From Selaginella tamariscina (Eukaryota > Streptophyta > Lycopodiopsida > Selaginellales > Selaginellaceae): a stretch of 64,000 nucleotides of DNA. The notes beneath the pieces are model-generated. The model had not been told where the DNA came from. It did not search any database and saw only the letters and a list, made by a program, of their open reading frames with translations. This document shows, piece by piece, positions 1 through 16,200 of this stretch (position 1 is the stretch's first letter; every line of letters begins with the position of its first letter). The position numbers were made by a program, and so were the translations under genes. Location of the stretch: the NCBI GenBank assembly GCA_003024785.1, contig PUQB01000712.1, positions 1 through 64,000 of the forward strand. The letters are read 5' to 3'.

Positions 1-806
1 ACGTGTGCTCATCAGACCAAGATGGCCAGCCACCATCCTCCGCTACCAGCCTTCTGTTTGAGCCATCCACTGCATCAAACACATACAAGTCGGTGTTAAG
101 TTCTTCCACCTCGCCACCCCATCCTCGGCCTTGATTCGATGCAACTGCAACAAGCTTGCCAGATGGAGAGACAGCAGGGCTGTAGTCCGTGACTCCGTCC
201 GGAGTGAGACGGACAGTCTTTTAGTGGAGATGTCTGTGGAATAGACAGCAACCCAGCTCTGCCTGGCCTCGTTGCGGCTCTTTCTGGTAGACATGAATAT
301 GATCCTGCCATTAGAGAGGGACGGCTTGTCATGCATTGCAAACGAATCCATAACACTGTTGCTGGAGAATGACAGAGTCCCAAGGTCCACAATGCTCTTG
401 GCGTGCCCAGAGGCAGAAACTGTCTCCTGGAGGAACTTGTCCAGCTCGAAGAACAGACTGAACGAATCTGAACACTTCCATCTCGTTCAGAGACATAAGC
501 AAGCATTTGTTGGGCAGCATTCGGAGTGAAACTGGAGTTTAGAGCGTTGAGTAGCGCGTCCTGCTGCGAATCCTCCACCAGATGTCCATTGTAGTTCACA
601 GAGGTGCCATCCGTGATACGCGATTCCAAATTCCGACTCGGGCTGGCCAGGAATTGAGGAACATCGACCAAGAAAATGTCAAACGCATAGTGAGCCCGCC
701 CCACTGTTGCAAATGCAATGGTGCCCTCCACGACTCTGTCTGATGCGTATGCGATGCTTACCAGAGAGAGGACGGAGAGCGCTACAAGAGACTTGCAGGA
801 CTCCAT
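1..806 (-). CDS. TolB/DPP6-N-terminal-like secreted protein, 5' part, two frameshifts
   Basis: The gene runs off the left edge of the window, so only its 5' part is present. It starts at the ATG at 806 with a typical signal peptide (Met, a short polar stretch, then a Leu/Val/Ser-rich core ending in AYAS), so the product is probably secreted or enters the ER. Words such as GTIAFATVGR, FDIF, TDGTSVNYNG and YVSERDGS resemble the plant 'DPP6 N-terminal domain-like' beta-propeller proteins (TolB-type repeats). Further on, AVYSTD, LTPDGVTDYSPAVSPSG and ELNTDLYVFD follow the same family. These blocks lie in three frames: shifts are needed near 463-475 and at the T-run 219-222. Protein similarity continues smoothly across both, so they look like single-base indels (assembly error or recent decay). 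The biochemical role of the family is not established. Confidence 0.75.
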
Positions 807-979
807 GGCATGAACCCTAGAATGAGGAACGTGTATTTGTACACTTGGCGATATGGATTAGACGGCCGCATGCTGCATTGTGACTTTAACGGTGATCCGT
901 ACATAAAGCATATCCGCATATTCTCAATGTGGCACGTGGCGTAAACTGCCACACGAATTATTAGGGCATTCACAGATCT
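807..979. promoter_or_regulatory. Shared divergent promoter interval
   Basis: This 173-bp gap separates the divergent starts at 806 (minus) and 980 (plus), so it must hold the promoters or 5' UTRs of both genes if both are real. I see no convincing TATA box or other named element. Confidence 0.3.
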
Positions 980-1331
980 ATGGCTTCTTCATGTTGCAGT
1001 GGGCTGAAAGTGGCTTGCAAAGCTACTGTGCCAGTGGATTTGTGTGCGGAGACTGATGGCTCTTGCACAGGATTGAAATGTAAGTTTGTCTCTAAAGAAT
1101 CCGGACAGATTCTGGTGGAAGCTGAAGCCACTTGTAAGGACGCCACTACAGCTACTTGTGATTGCGCCTGTTGGAGGTGCGTGCGTGCGTGTGTTCACGC
1201 GTGTGCGTGCGTGCGTGCTCATGAGTGCATTGCAGGGCCAAATGGAGAAGACAGGTGTCACGATCCTGCTGCCTAACGGTAAAGAGATAGAATCTGAGAT
1301 TGTGAATGGTATTGGAACGAAACAGATGTAA
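980..1331 (+). CDS. Small cysteine-rich protein, probably two exons
   Basis: An ATG at 980 opens a short Cys-rich frame (CC, CKA, DLCAE, SCTGLKCKF, ATCKD, TCDCACW). A GTGCGTGCGTG-rich stretch from about 1178, ending in TTGCAG at 1235, looks like a ~60-bp intron. The second exon would then carry the sequence TGVTILLPNGKEIESE and a stop at 1329-1331. The phases do not join cleanly with the splice sites I can see, so either an indel is present or my exon ends are wrong. The Cys spacing is not a classical metallothionein pattern and I do not recognise the family. The polyadenylation-like AATAAA just downstream supports a real transcript. Confidence 0.35.
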
Positions 1332-1353
1332 TGTATGAATTTTTTAACCATTC

Positions 1354-1359
1354 AATAAA
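1354..1359 (+). terminator. Polyadenylation signal AATAAA
   Basis: A canonical AATAAA lies 23 bp after the stop of the small Cys-rich gene. Its position fits, but the hexamer is common in AT-rich DNA. Confidence 0.4.
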
Positions 1360-1637
1360 TGTTCGTATCCTAAGAATATACTTTTAGATTTCCTATGGAA
1401 TATACCCCAGTTTAGGGTTAAACTTGAATGAGCTAGGGCAAAAAAGTGGTGGCATGCTGATGTTCCCTATGCGTCGTGCATTGCTCCGTCTTGCAGCTCG
1501 GGATTAGATGGTCGCAGCACGGCGCCTCAGAAGGTGCGATTTTCTTCACTATTTTCCCTATCTGTTTGTATGCATATGTATATGTACGCGCGCACGTGTG
1601 TATGTGCATACTCAATTTTTGCTCGATTTTTAGGTAA

Positions 1638-6561
<4,924 letters not shown>

Positions 6562-6681
6562 TTTAGCACACTTCCACTTACTTATTCGCCTGTTTTTGTT
6601 TCTATATATATAATTGAGGCTTTAATTATTCTGTTTACGAGAATTTGTAATTGTGTCAAAACCTCACAGTTCGATATCTAA

Positions 6682-6687
6682 AATAAA
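6682..6687 (+). terminator. Polyadenylation signal AATAAA of the demethylase gene
   Basis: An AATAAA lies 121 bp downstream of the TAG stop, at a suitable distance for the 3' UTR. No other signal competes nearby. Confidence 0.45.
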
Positions 6688-6689
6688 AG

Positions 6690-7330
6690 ATATATAGAAA
6701 CACTAGGACACATTTCCACATTTGGTGTGCTTAATTATTTTAATAATAATTTATTAATTAATAAATTTTGAATTGAATAAGTTTATTTTTAAATTAAATT
6801 TTTAACTTAATTACTATTTTTAACTAGAGGAGCTTAAATCTATTTATGTCTAAACTTAATTATTTAATAACCCTTAATCTGATTATTATCCTTAATTAAG
6901 CTAGTTATTTTAAATTAGAGTTATTATTTTTAATTAGTAACTTTATCTCTTAAAGTATTACATAATTTTCCTTAATTCTCTTAAATTATTATGTATATAT
7001 TCTTTATTAAGTATGTGATAACTTACTTCTTTCCGTTTCTCTATACTGTAATCCTATAACTTATAGAGAAACTAACGTGTTTATATGATAATAAATTTAA
7101 TTTTTTCTTATAAATTATTGTATATATGTGACTTTATTAAATTATTATATGTATATAATATACACTTAGAATCTTTATATTTCTCGTTATATCGAGTTAT
7201 TATGTATCTTTTATTACTTTTAAGTTAAAACTTTTTTCCGACTTGTATAGTTTAAGATTAAGTATTTGTGAGGAGATACAAAATTCTTACTTACAATTTA
7301 TATTATTTAACATTAGAAGCTGAATTAAAA
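6690..7330. other. AT-rich intergenic DNA
   Basis: This stretch has very low GC with many TTAATTA-type words. I see no gene, repeat unit or RNA in it. Confidence 0.6.
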
Positions 7331-7334
7331 GATT

Positions 7335-7925
7335 GACATGTACTAGTCATGTTATATATAACGACGGAAGTTTGGTGCTTGCATCTACGTGCTTGCAAGA
7401 GCTCTCTAGACAACGATACCGCTGGGAGCTTTACCATAGTAACAAGCTCATAGAGATGTATGGCAAATGTGGAGATGTCAGGCATGCAAGAGAGACCTTC
7501 GACACAATCCCAAACAAAGATGTGTTCTCATGGGTCTTGCTGCTAAATGTATACTCCCGAAACGGGCATCTCCACGATGCAAAGCTTAATGCTGGAAAGG
7601 CTTGGAATGCCATTCTAACTGCATATGCCAAATGCGGGCATCTGCTACAAGCAAGAGATGTATTCAACTGTATCCCAGAGTATAACATAATCTCTTGGGT
7701 CTGCCCGATAGATGCGTGCATGAAACATGCAAGAAAACAGCATTATTCGTGTATGATTGACATGCTTGGGAAAGCTGGATATTTGGAATATGCGAGAGAA
7801 CTTAGTGTATGCATGCCCTTTTATGGCAGAGTCTGATGTCTCTCATGGGCGCTAATAGCAAACTAAACTGTAGCAACTATGCAGCTTTATATATACTCCT
7901 TGCAAATGCATGATAGCTAATCATA
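7335..7925 (+). pseudogene. Truncated PPR gene copy (internal deletion)
   Basis: An open frame at 7333-7836 gives PLS-type pentatricopeptide repeats (MYGKCGDVRHARETFDTIPNKDVFSW, shown here in part, followed by AWNAILTAYAKCGHLLQARDVF). It is nearly identical to the longer copy at 32750-34170 but lacks its middle: the sequence jumps from the 'DACMKH' repeat straight to 'KQHYSCMIDMLGKAGYLEYARE', removing at least six repeats. A shift after the CMPF word ends it. In one place this copy is better preserved than the other (SNKLIEMYGKCG reads through here). Family members act in organelle RNA processing or editing, but this remnant has no E or DYW domain and is very probably non-functional. Confidence 0.8.
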
Positions 7926-7967
7926 TAATTTGTTTTCCTTTTTCACTGCAAGGAATATAACACCATA

Positions 7968-8345
7968 GTATTTGGTGCTCTCCCTTATGGTTCTTGGAGA
8001 GTGCACGGAAGGAGACACCCCTTTTACGTGGCTTGGACATAATCTGAAATTTTGATGTAGAATTCATATATGTTTATCAACTGCCCATTGTTGGCGCTAG
8101 ATGCATGCTTTGTAATGCATTTTACTACTAAGAGATACATCTCGATAGCAGCCATGTGGCAAAACATGCAAGGTGAGGATAAAAAGTGTGCGTGTGTGTG
8201 TGAGAGAGAGACGTGAGATTAGAATATGGTGTTGAAGGCGAAAACAAACTACGTTTGAGAGCGGTTTAAGACTTGAAAACACATATCGTCGTTCGTGGGT
8301 ACAAGTGAACTCATGGCTTGTGTTTCTCACGGGTGTTTCTCAGGA
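7968..8345 (-). repeat. Dispersed repeat A, inverted copy flanking the PPR remnant
   Basis: The reverse complement of 8040-8345 matches 32307-32656 along most of its length, including blocks around GTTTTGCCACATGGCTG, CTGCCCA..GTTGATAAAC and GATATGTGTTTTCTAG-like words. A third partial copy is at 29531-29700. The tail at 7968-8025 (TTTGGTGCTCTCC...GAGACACCC) also appears inverted at 32697-32740. Confidence 0.75.
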
Positions 8346-8739
8346 GTCTTCTTGAGTTTGTTCATTATTATACTAGATTGTGCTTACAATTAATAACGTT
8401 TATACACTTCAAACTTTGCAAAATTAAAAATTTATCCCAGAGTTTTAAAATTATAATTTACCACTGTGGAGTTTTAAATATTATAAAAATTAATCTTTCA
8501 ACATTCTTTAACTAAAATAATCTAAAATATTTTACTTGTTAACATATATTAAAAAAAAACAAATGAAAAAATAAACTAATTAAATTAAATGTTAATAAGC
8601 CTATAAGTTATGTCCAACTCATGACATCTTTATAATGAAAACCCTCTTTTGTCAACCAATGTTTTCCGTGCATACACATTTTTTCTTTTGACAACCGGGA
8701 GGATAACGTGTTCTTCTGGATGACTGTGTATTATCCTTG
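8346..8739. other. AT-rich spacer without recognised features
   Basis: I see no gene or repeat unit here beyond AT-rich low-complexity sequence and a short unique patch at 8620-8740. Confidence 0.5.
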
Positions 8740-8935
8740 CACGAGGTCAGAAGGGTCAGGCTTAATGGTGACAAGGTCCGGTTCAAGGCCAGAAGGGTTC
8801 AGGCTTAATGGATCCGGAAGGATTCGAGCCTGGAGCTTTTGCTAACAGGGTGGACATGGATCCGGAAGGATTCGAGCCTGCAGAGCTTTTGCTAACAGGT
8901 GGACCATAGAGATGACTAATTTGTAAAATATATCA
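8740..8935 (+). repeat. Dispersed repeat with a ~60-bp internal duplication
   Basis: Words GGATCCGGAAGGATTCGAGC and GAGCTTTTGCTAACAGG occur twice in tandem. A second dispersed copy with one unit lies at 45530-45672, also followed by 'gatgactaattt', so this is a repeat family. Confidence 0.7.
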
Positions 8936-9587
8936 TTATTTACAAACTATCACAGATATGTCATGTTTAAATAATTAAATACATTTTTTTGATATTTAAT
9001 TCAATATACATTGCATATTGTAGAAACGATCATCTCAATAACCTAATCCATAATCAATCCATCAATAATGAAGTTTGTAATAATAGTTTACATATATGCA
9101 AAAAGTTCATGTATATCAAACTTTACAAATGATATATATAAATATATTTCTTAATAACAAATTTGATAAGGGAAAATTTTTAAATTTTGTTTATTTCTAT
9201 AACTGATCTTTTTCTTTAAAAAAATCACTAGGCACTGTTATTTTATATTTAAATTATAAATGTTATTTATATTTCATTAAAGTCATTTAATATATGGTAA
9301 ATTTATTAATTTCATAATTTAAAAGAACGATTTTCCACTTTATTCATTTATTTTTTAAATAATTTTTTAAAAATAAATTAATATTCATTTAGATTTATTT
9401 ATTTCATGAGTAATCTATTAATTTGATTTAAAACATTTTTTTATCCATTTGTCAATTAACTAACCTTATCATTATCTAATAAGTTTTGCCAAAAAAAATA
9501 TCACCATGGTGAAGTTAAAGGATAATATTCTTCATCAAATGACTTCATGGCCCGTAGATAAGGCGCTAGTCTACGAAACCAGAGATT
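8936..9587 (+). repeat. Dispersed repeat R1 with 5' half of tRNA-Arg at 9541-9587
   Basis: The AT-rich stretch from about 8940 matches 35185-35730 and 46740-47356. As in those copies, it leads into a tRNA-Arg(ACG)-like sequence (GACTTCATGGCCC..., anticodon region TCTACGAAACCA). Here the tRNA stops after the anticodon arm and switches directly into the satellite array, so it is a half tRNA and not a gene. Confidence 0.7.
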
Positions 9588-10337
9588 TAGTTGGCAATCT
9601 AGTTAATTAACTAACATGGTTTGCCCCTTATATGAAGTTAGCATCCACATAAGGACATATGAAGTAAGTAAACATCCAACATGGTTTCTTGCCCGGGACA
9701 TATGAAGTAAGTAAACATCCAACATGGTTTCTTGCCCTTATATGAAGTAAGTAAACATCCAACATGGTGGACATATGAAGTAAGTAAACATCCAACATGG
9801 TTTCTTGCCCCTTATATGAAGTAAGTAAACATCCAACATGGTTTTTGCCCCTTATATGAAGTTAGCATCCACATAAGGGACATATGAAGTAAGTAACATC
9901 CACTATATTGAATATGCCCCACTCTAGTTGGGCAATCTAGTTAATTAACTAACATGGTTTGCCCCTTATATGAAGTTAGCATCCACATAAGGACATATGA
10001 AGTAAGTAAACATCCACTATATTGAATATGCCCCACTCTAGTTGGGCAATCTAGTTAATTAACTAACATGGTTTGCCCCTTATATGAATTAGCATCCTAT
10101 ATGAAGTTAGCATCCACATAAGGGACATATGAAGTAAGTAAACATCCACTATATTGAATATGCCCCACTCTAGTTGGCAATCTAGTTAATTAACTCATGG
10201 TTTGCCCCTTATATGAAGTTAGCATCCACATAAGAGAACTAACATGGTTTGCCCCTTATATGAAATTAGCATCCACATAAGGGACATATGAAGTAAGTAA
10301 ACATCCACTATATTGAATATGCTTACTATGTCATATA
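9588..10337 (+). repeat. Satellite array, unit ~114 bp with many truncated units
   Basis: Units contain GGCAATCTAGTTAATTAACT, ATGGTTTGCCCCTTATATGA, GTTAGCATCCACATAAGG, ATATGAAGTAAGTAAACATC and CACTATATTGAATATGC. Two successive full units start at 9930 and 10044, giving a period of 114 bp; the others are shortened. The array resumes at 11299-11416 and at 25930 after the two insertions. Confidence 0.85.
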
Positions 10338-11298
10338 TGTCATAGTTTTTACTATACTCGACCCTTTACTTTGGGGTTTGACTGTTGTACCTACCAAGTT
10401 TGTGTGGCGAACCCTAGTTGGTAGTGAGAAACAGCCCCGCTTAGTGCACTTAGGTGTTTAGGGGTAGTCCGACCGGCTCACTAGGTACCTCGAGAAACTC
10501 TAGGCGAAGGTAGTACTTACCCTCTAGAAAACTCTCCCCCAGTTTGACGTAGGTTTTCCGTTAAATATAGCTTGTCAAAAAGGGTTAGGGACACCCCTAG
10601 GGTTGACCTAACCCTAGGGTGCCCTAACCCCACGCCCTAATACCCCCCCTAGGGGTTAGGTTTAGGGTTAGGTTAGGAAACCATTTTCTCTAAGGGCTGG
10701 CATTTTTGTGCCAGCCCACTACTCATTTAGGTAAACAGGGGGGGGGGGTCCGTCACATAAATAAGGTAGAGTGTATGTAGTGAGGCTTCCTGGTTCAAAA
10801 GAGAGCTCGTTAACCTCCTACCGGTGCAAGCTAAGCTTGTGTCGTCAAGATGCAACCCTCTGTTGTGCCGCCCAAACTTCCACACGACAGGGGTACAACC
10901 CACCCTAGGGTTAGACTATCCTTATCGTTGGCAGATCTTGCCTTTGAGACAAGGGCACGTCACTTCCAAGGAGTTAGCCAGATTCCTTGGTCCGAAAACC
11001 TGCTCGCAAGCTCAAAGGTATTGCCCGAGTTCACGTTCCGCAGAACTAGTGGTTGAGGCCTTGCTCCGGCCGCCTCAACCACGCCAAGCTAGGAACAACA
11101 CCTATAACTCGGCCAGTCCGTGCATCCTGATTCACAAGGTGAGTCTCGTTCGTGAACTTGGTCAGTTAGGGTTTTAGTTCCTAAGGGTTGGGTTCCTAAT
11201 ACGGGTTACTTTACCAGATTCCGTGGGGTTTCCAGAGAGGGATTCCAGGGTTGGCACCTGGCAAGCCGCCTTTGTGGCACCAGGTAAAAACTCTGACA
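10338..11298 (+). mobile_element. Solo LTR (961 bp) with ATATA target duplication
   Basis: The sequence begins TGTCATAGTTTTTAC and ends GTAAAAACTCTGACA, an almost perfect inverted terminal pair with TG...CA ends. It is flanked by ATATA at 10333-10337 and 11299-11303. The surrounding satellite shows the unfilled site (CTTACTATGTCATATAAGC, near 11357-11377). Relatives are at 43207-44660 (plus) and, inverted, at about 48640-49430 and 58700-59450. A G-run is followed by CACATAAATAAGG, a likely promoter. No internal coding region is attached, hence a solo LTR. The family is not identified. Confidence 0.88.
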
Positions 11299-11416
11299 AT
11301 ATAAGCATCCACATAAGGGACATATGAAGTAAGTAAACATCCACTATATTGAATATGCTTACTATGTCATATAAGCATCCACATAAGGGACATATGAAGT
11401 AAGTAAACATCCACTA
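11299..11416 (+). repeat. Satellite array, segment between solo LTR and TIR element
   Basis: This short stretch contains the same satellite words and includes the empty target site of the neighbouring solo LTR. Its last four bases, ACTA (11413-11416), form the left target duplication of the 14.5-kb element. Confidence 0.85.
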
Positions 11417-11443
11417 ATGCACGTTGTAACTAAAGTGGGCATG
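11417..11443 (+). repeat. Left terminal inverted repeat of the 14.5-kb element
   Basis: This 27-bp end differs from the right end only at positions 6 (C/A) and 19 (G/A). It is preceded by the ACTA duplication. Confidence 0.88.
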
Positions 11444-11723
11444 ATACGTGAAAATGGGAATATAAAATAAATTACTAATTAATACTTAAGTTTTAATTAT
11501 TAATTAATCATTTAATTAATATGTAATTAAGCCTTAAATATTAATTAATTAATTAATTAATCCTTCAATAACCTTACTTAGTAAGGAATATTCCTAAAAT
11601 ATCTTAGAATATTCATATTATTCTAAAAATAGTTTACAATAATGAAGAAATACTATCAAACATAATTACAAATGAAATCATTTTCTTATCAACATGTTAA
11701 TTTTTTATAAATACTTTCTTCTA
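11444..11723. other. AT-rich subterminal region of the element
   Basis: There is no gene here. TTAATTA words dominate, and GGAATATTCC-like palindromes occur near 11586-11625. The right subterminal region has the same GAATATTC words at 25787-25845. Confidence 0.6.
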
Positions 11724-12865
11724 TCATACAAAGAAATCTTTCATTTTGTCTAAATCATCACTCTCCGGATTAATCAAATCATTTTGGTCAATATCTTGAT
11801 GTTGTTGCCACCACTTAACACTCTCACGAATGCAATTGGGAGTTGCCATCCTTGTTAATACATAAGATGTGATAAGAGAAGGTCTGCATAAAGGCTCATC
11901 TAAAAACTGACGTTCCTTAAGAATAATATTATAAAGCGCCCGGTTGCTATCCTTCATTTTATAAAATTCAATATCACGAGAAAGAAAAGCTTCAGGAAAT
12001 GTATGATACGGTGGATACTGCTCACAAAAATTTTCGAGATTCTTCTTTCTGAGGCACGTATCCAAGTAGTTCACTAGCTCATCCATGATATCGGTATCAG
12101 AATATGGATCGAAAGTGATTGGATGAATACAAGCAATGTTTTGGTTGAGCATAGCCTTCTGAGGAGAGTCGTCTACTACTAACATCTGTGCGTTCTTCAT
12201 TATCCTTAAGCGACTGATCTCCCCATGAGTCCCAATTATTCTTTCATTCTTGAAGAAGTATGGCTTGCTTTCCTTTCTTATATTGTGAAATTCGAGAGGT
12301 TTATAACACATTCGCTGGTCAAAAATCCAATCTTTACGAATCACCTCTTCTGCAACACTACAATGTTTCTTAAGTAAATTCAACAGCGGTGTTAAGTTAT
12401 GAATCTGCATGCATGACCAAATCCCCACAAGCGCACCCATCTCCTTAAGCTTTTGAAAGAGACGATCCAACCCTGGACGAAAAATAATATCATATCGAAA
12501 TTTACCATGACAAGGAATGAAATCTCCTTGTTTGATTTCTTTTTTCTATCCTGGGGCCTTTGTCGATGAAGCAGAACACCATTGACATCCAACAACACAA
12601 TATGGCCATGAGTAACATGAGATAGCGTTGCCTCTTGAATACTTTGCAAATCACTTGTTTGCTCCCTTTCACATTTATCCGTTGCCACTATCTCGTTGCC
12701 TATCCCTTCATCATTTAATTGTACATCATCCTTACAAGATTCAGATATTGCATGCGCTGAAGAAATTGATTTCGGAACTGAAGCCAATAAAAATGATGAT
12801 GAAGTGGCCCCCATAACGATGTTTTGAGCTGCATTATTATCCATTTCCTGCATGAACTCTGTCAT
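11724..12865 (-). CDS. FCP1/NLI-interacting-factor-like HAD phosphatase
   Basis: The minus-strand frame from the ATG at 12865 (an upstream exon ending at 12910 is possible) has about 85 variable residues. HAD motif I follows as LLDVNGVLLHR, then RPGLDRLFQKL, motif II in VGIWSCM, a WIFDQRMC block and motif IV as LVVDDSPQKA. This order is that of plant FCP1-homology (CTD-phosphatase-like) proteins, which hydrolyse phosphoserine/threonine via an Asp nucleophile. Motif I has Asn where the second Asp normally sits, as in a plant subfamily with DLNGLL, so activity is uncertain. A one-base deletion in the A-run (T-run 12540-12545 on plus) separates motif I from the rest; restoring frame gives continuous homology. 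It lies inside the TIR element, downstream of the ParB-like gene on the same strand, and is presumably captured cargo. Confidence 0.78.
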
Positions 12866-12899
12866 TCTGACATGTGGCACAAGAAATTGTCGCCAAACC

Positions 12900-13231
12900 C
12901 CTCTCTTACCTCATGCAATGCTGAAAATCCATGTTCTCAATTATTTCATTACATCTGCAAAATGATAATTAGCTGACCTTAAAATTATCAAGGTATATTA
13001 TTTACCTTGTTAATGTGTGACCCATGTTTGAACTAAAAGCTTCATTAATCCTTGAGAATTTATTTTCTGTACAAATATAAAAGAAATATACAAAAATGCC
13101 TTATGTTACACTCATTTACAACTATTCATCACTCTATCAATTCATTATCAATTCTTCTTCGCTATTACCTTCTGAGTGAGGCGAAGAAGGTCTAAGCCGC
13201 TTGTGAGATGGTTCAAGATCTTCTGCATCTT
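12900..13231. other. Spacer between the two minus-strand element genes
   Basis: This AT-rich stretch contains a possible short upstream exon of the phosphatase (minus donor GTAAGAG at about 12909). It otherwise serves as the 3' flank of the ParB-like gene. Nothing else is recognised. Confidence 0.4.
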
Positions 13232-16200
13232 CTATTGATGTTTCCATGGGTCCTGGAGTGTGTGCGAATGTTCTGTACTCCTCGAGATAACTTCCGGTCT
13301 AATATCTGATTGAAGTTCGTTCTCAGACTCCGAGATTGAACCAGATTCACCTTCAGAGCTATCGCACTTATCTGGAGGGAACTTTCTCAAATACGCCTTT
13401 ATGGATTCGTTGGGGTACTCAGTTGAGACCCAATCTATCCACTTGTTCAGGTCCTCAACCATGGTCTTATCCTTTTCAACGGCAAACACACATGTATGCC
13501 GAAGGTAACACTCCTTCAAGACGGACCCCCTAGTGCAGTAGTCAAAAACCCACGCATCACTGTGAGGACCCCTGATCAAGTTGACGATGCTCCGTGCCGC
13601 TTGACTTGTAATGTTTGGATAACGTACATTGCCGAATACGTCACTCATACCTATCGGTGTATCGGATGGAGGTTCAGGGCCGTTGGAGTGCAAACAGATG
13701 CCTGGCCAGTCATTTGGAAGCTTGAAATTGTTTGGCGCATTCCTAACAACCAAGTGAACAACGGTATCAATGCACTTGGGATTAGCATCGTTCATATAAA
13801 ATCCTGTCCAACGATGTCTATTCTTCTTGGCGAAGGCGAAGGCAAAAGTATCGGTGACATGAGCAAGAATCAAGAAATAAATACCTGAAAAAGTAGGTAT
13901 CAGTGAAGAGCGCAAGCATGAATTCAATAATAAATACCTTCTATGTATATGCTTGCACGGCTAAGTTTCTCCACCAGATCCTCTAGTGCCCTATCTGTCG
14001 AAAGATTTTTTGACACCCGCCGATCCATCACGAACAATTGAAACGGTTTCCTACAAGCAGTGATGTTACCCCATAAAGTCTCCGAATCTAACAACAAACA
14101 TCTGTAGGGCTTGTCGTGATTCGTAGCATCCTCCTTTATAAGGTTCAATTCGGTTCTCCGCTGCTGAAGGACTGCCATAAGAGAAGGCGTCATCCCAATG
14201 TTCTCCTTTTTGGCGTTGGCGTGCAATAGATTCTTGCCTAGATCTTCCGATTGGTTCACCCATTCGACAAGCATATCATCGTTCGTCACATGCAAATATT
14301 TGCTGACCTCTTCATATGTTGAAGTCGAGGTCCAACCCAGTTTGTGGCAGTGTATTCCCAACCACTCCTTGAAATGCCTGACCGTCTTCAACTCCATTGC
14401 CTTGAGATGAAAAGGAGAGGTTGGGCTGCTGTTATTAATTTGTAGTTTGCCATCGATCACCAAATCAGCCAAGACTTCCATCTCCTCCATCGTTGTTCCA
14501 TTTAAAGGCTTCAACCATGTGAGCTTGAAATCGTTGTCTACATCCTTTGTAGATTGAACAGACTTAGCCTTCGGCGTCTTACTGGGTTTCTTTGCAGACT
14601 TTTCTGAGGGCTCCCCTTCACTTGTCTGCTTCTTCTTCAGTGTTCCTTTTGAAAAGGATTCCATAATCCCCAACCATTTGGCAAAGATCCTATCTTCGGG
14701 GCAAGAAATCAACATCATCAGAAAGGATGTTTCCTTCCCGCCCACCTGGGCAAAATCAACTGCTGCAATTTCTTCAACTCTCTGAGGAAAAAGACAGATT
14801 AATATACCGGCGAGATAAATCCCGCCCAAACAATTTGCTTACCCGGTATTCCGCAGATTGTGTATTCCCTGCGGTAGCTCTTTGTGGTCGCTGAAGAGAT
14901 TCCCACACGGCTCGCGTGTGTTTAAACTTCTCCCATATTTTGCTGTTGTAGTGGTTGGTGTCGGCAGCGTCCCATTCCGCCGATAACTTATGGTACTGCT
15001 CGATTGTGAGATTCGGCTTAGCTAAAAACGCCGATCTTTTTGTCAGCTTCTCACGGGTATGCTCGGAAAGTTTTGTTGCCATCGTTCCTTTGTTGTGTTC
15101 TCGAGAAGTCGTTGGGCTGCCGTTATTGTGTGCTGGCCACTAATGATGTAGTACTTGATAGATTTTTATTCTCCGTCTGAATCTTCATGAGTTGTTCTGG
15201 TGTTGTGATCCAGACTTTGTCAGCGCCCTTCCTTCTTTCATAGTATGGACACAAAACAGCATTATGTGGAACGGTATAAGAATTGTCGTCCTTCATCTTC
15301 TCCATGAGCTCAGCTACACGTTCCTGGTTGAGTGGCCTGTAATTGAAGTTTGGGTTGACGCTGCAATATTTAACCCTACAAGGATAAAATCTTTTCATCC
15401 AACATCATTTCCTTGTGACTTATTGCAGCATGAGATGCCACAGGTGCAGCTGACAAAACGATTGATGATTTTCTTTTGCGATCCGAATCAACATGTGTGA
15501 TCCCCGACTGCAGCTGTTCTAGTGTTCTCGGCACACTCTTCCAGCTCCCAAAGCTCCTAAGCAAATTGAACGTGATCTGTAGAGAACCTGAGACCGAGCC
15601 ACCCTCTCAATCTCCTTATGATGTCGCTGTGTTCTTCTTCAATGTGAAGAGGGAAGATTGCTCCACTTGCTGATTTTCTGTATTGTGAAGCAATATCTCC
15701 TGACAATACACCTACTCGATGAGTCTGAAGATTTCGAAGTAGACATCCAGATGGATCCCCTCCATAGATGGGCTTTCGTTGAGTTGAAGAAGAACTCCAA
15801 GGTCAACATCATTAGTGAACACGTGAACGTCATTATCCACAAGTCGACAAAACCACCCGAAATTAATGTTGTAACTGACGACCTCTGGATCCGAGAACGT
15901 GACATTGGATGGAACAAGGCATATGTCGAGCATCGTCCAATCTGGGTTCGCAGCCTGCTTTCGGGTGCTTGACTAGCGAATCTACTTTCCATTGTTTTGC
16001 TTGTCCATGAGATGTGACAGAGGTTAATTTGACAGCACCATGGTTGCTCCAATGCGCTTCCCATTTATCTTAAAATATGGCCAAGTTGATTCCAGAATCC
16101 CCCTGCCCATCTCTTCTCCTGCTCTTGTCTTTAATGTCACCTCAATTCCACATCTGAATACAAAAATGATTAGTTCAAGTATCCGAGTATAACAGATTTT

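Noticed and set aside
9541-9587. A tRNA gene at 9.54 kb
   Set aside because: Only the 5' half up to the anticodon arm is present; the T arm and 3' acceptor strand are missing.
13496-13888. Plus-strand frame of 130 residues opposite the methylase-like exon
   Set aside because: The minus strand carries the recognisable motifs and splice sites, so this is a shadow frame.
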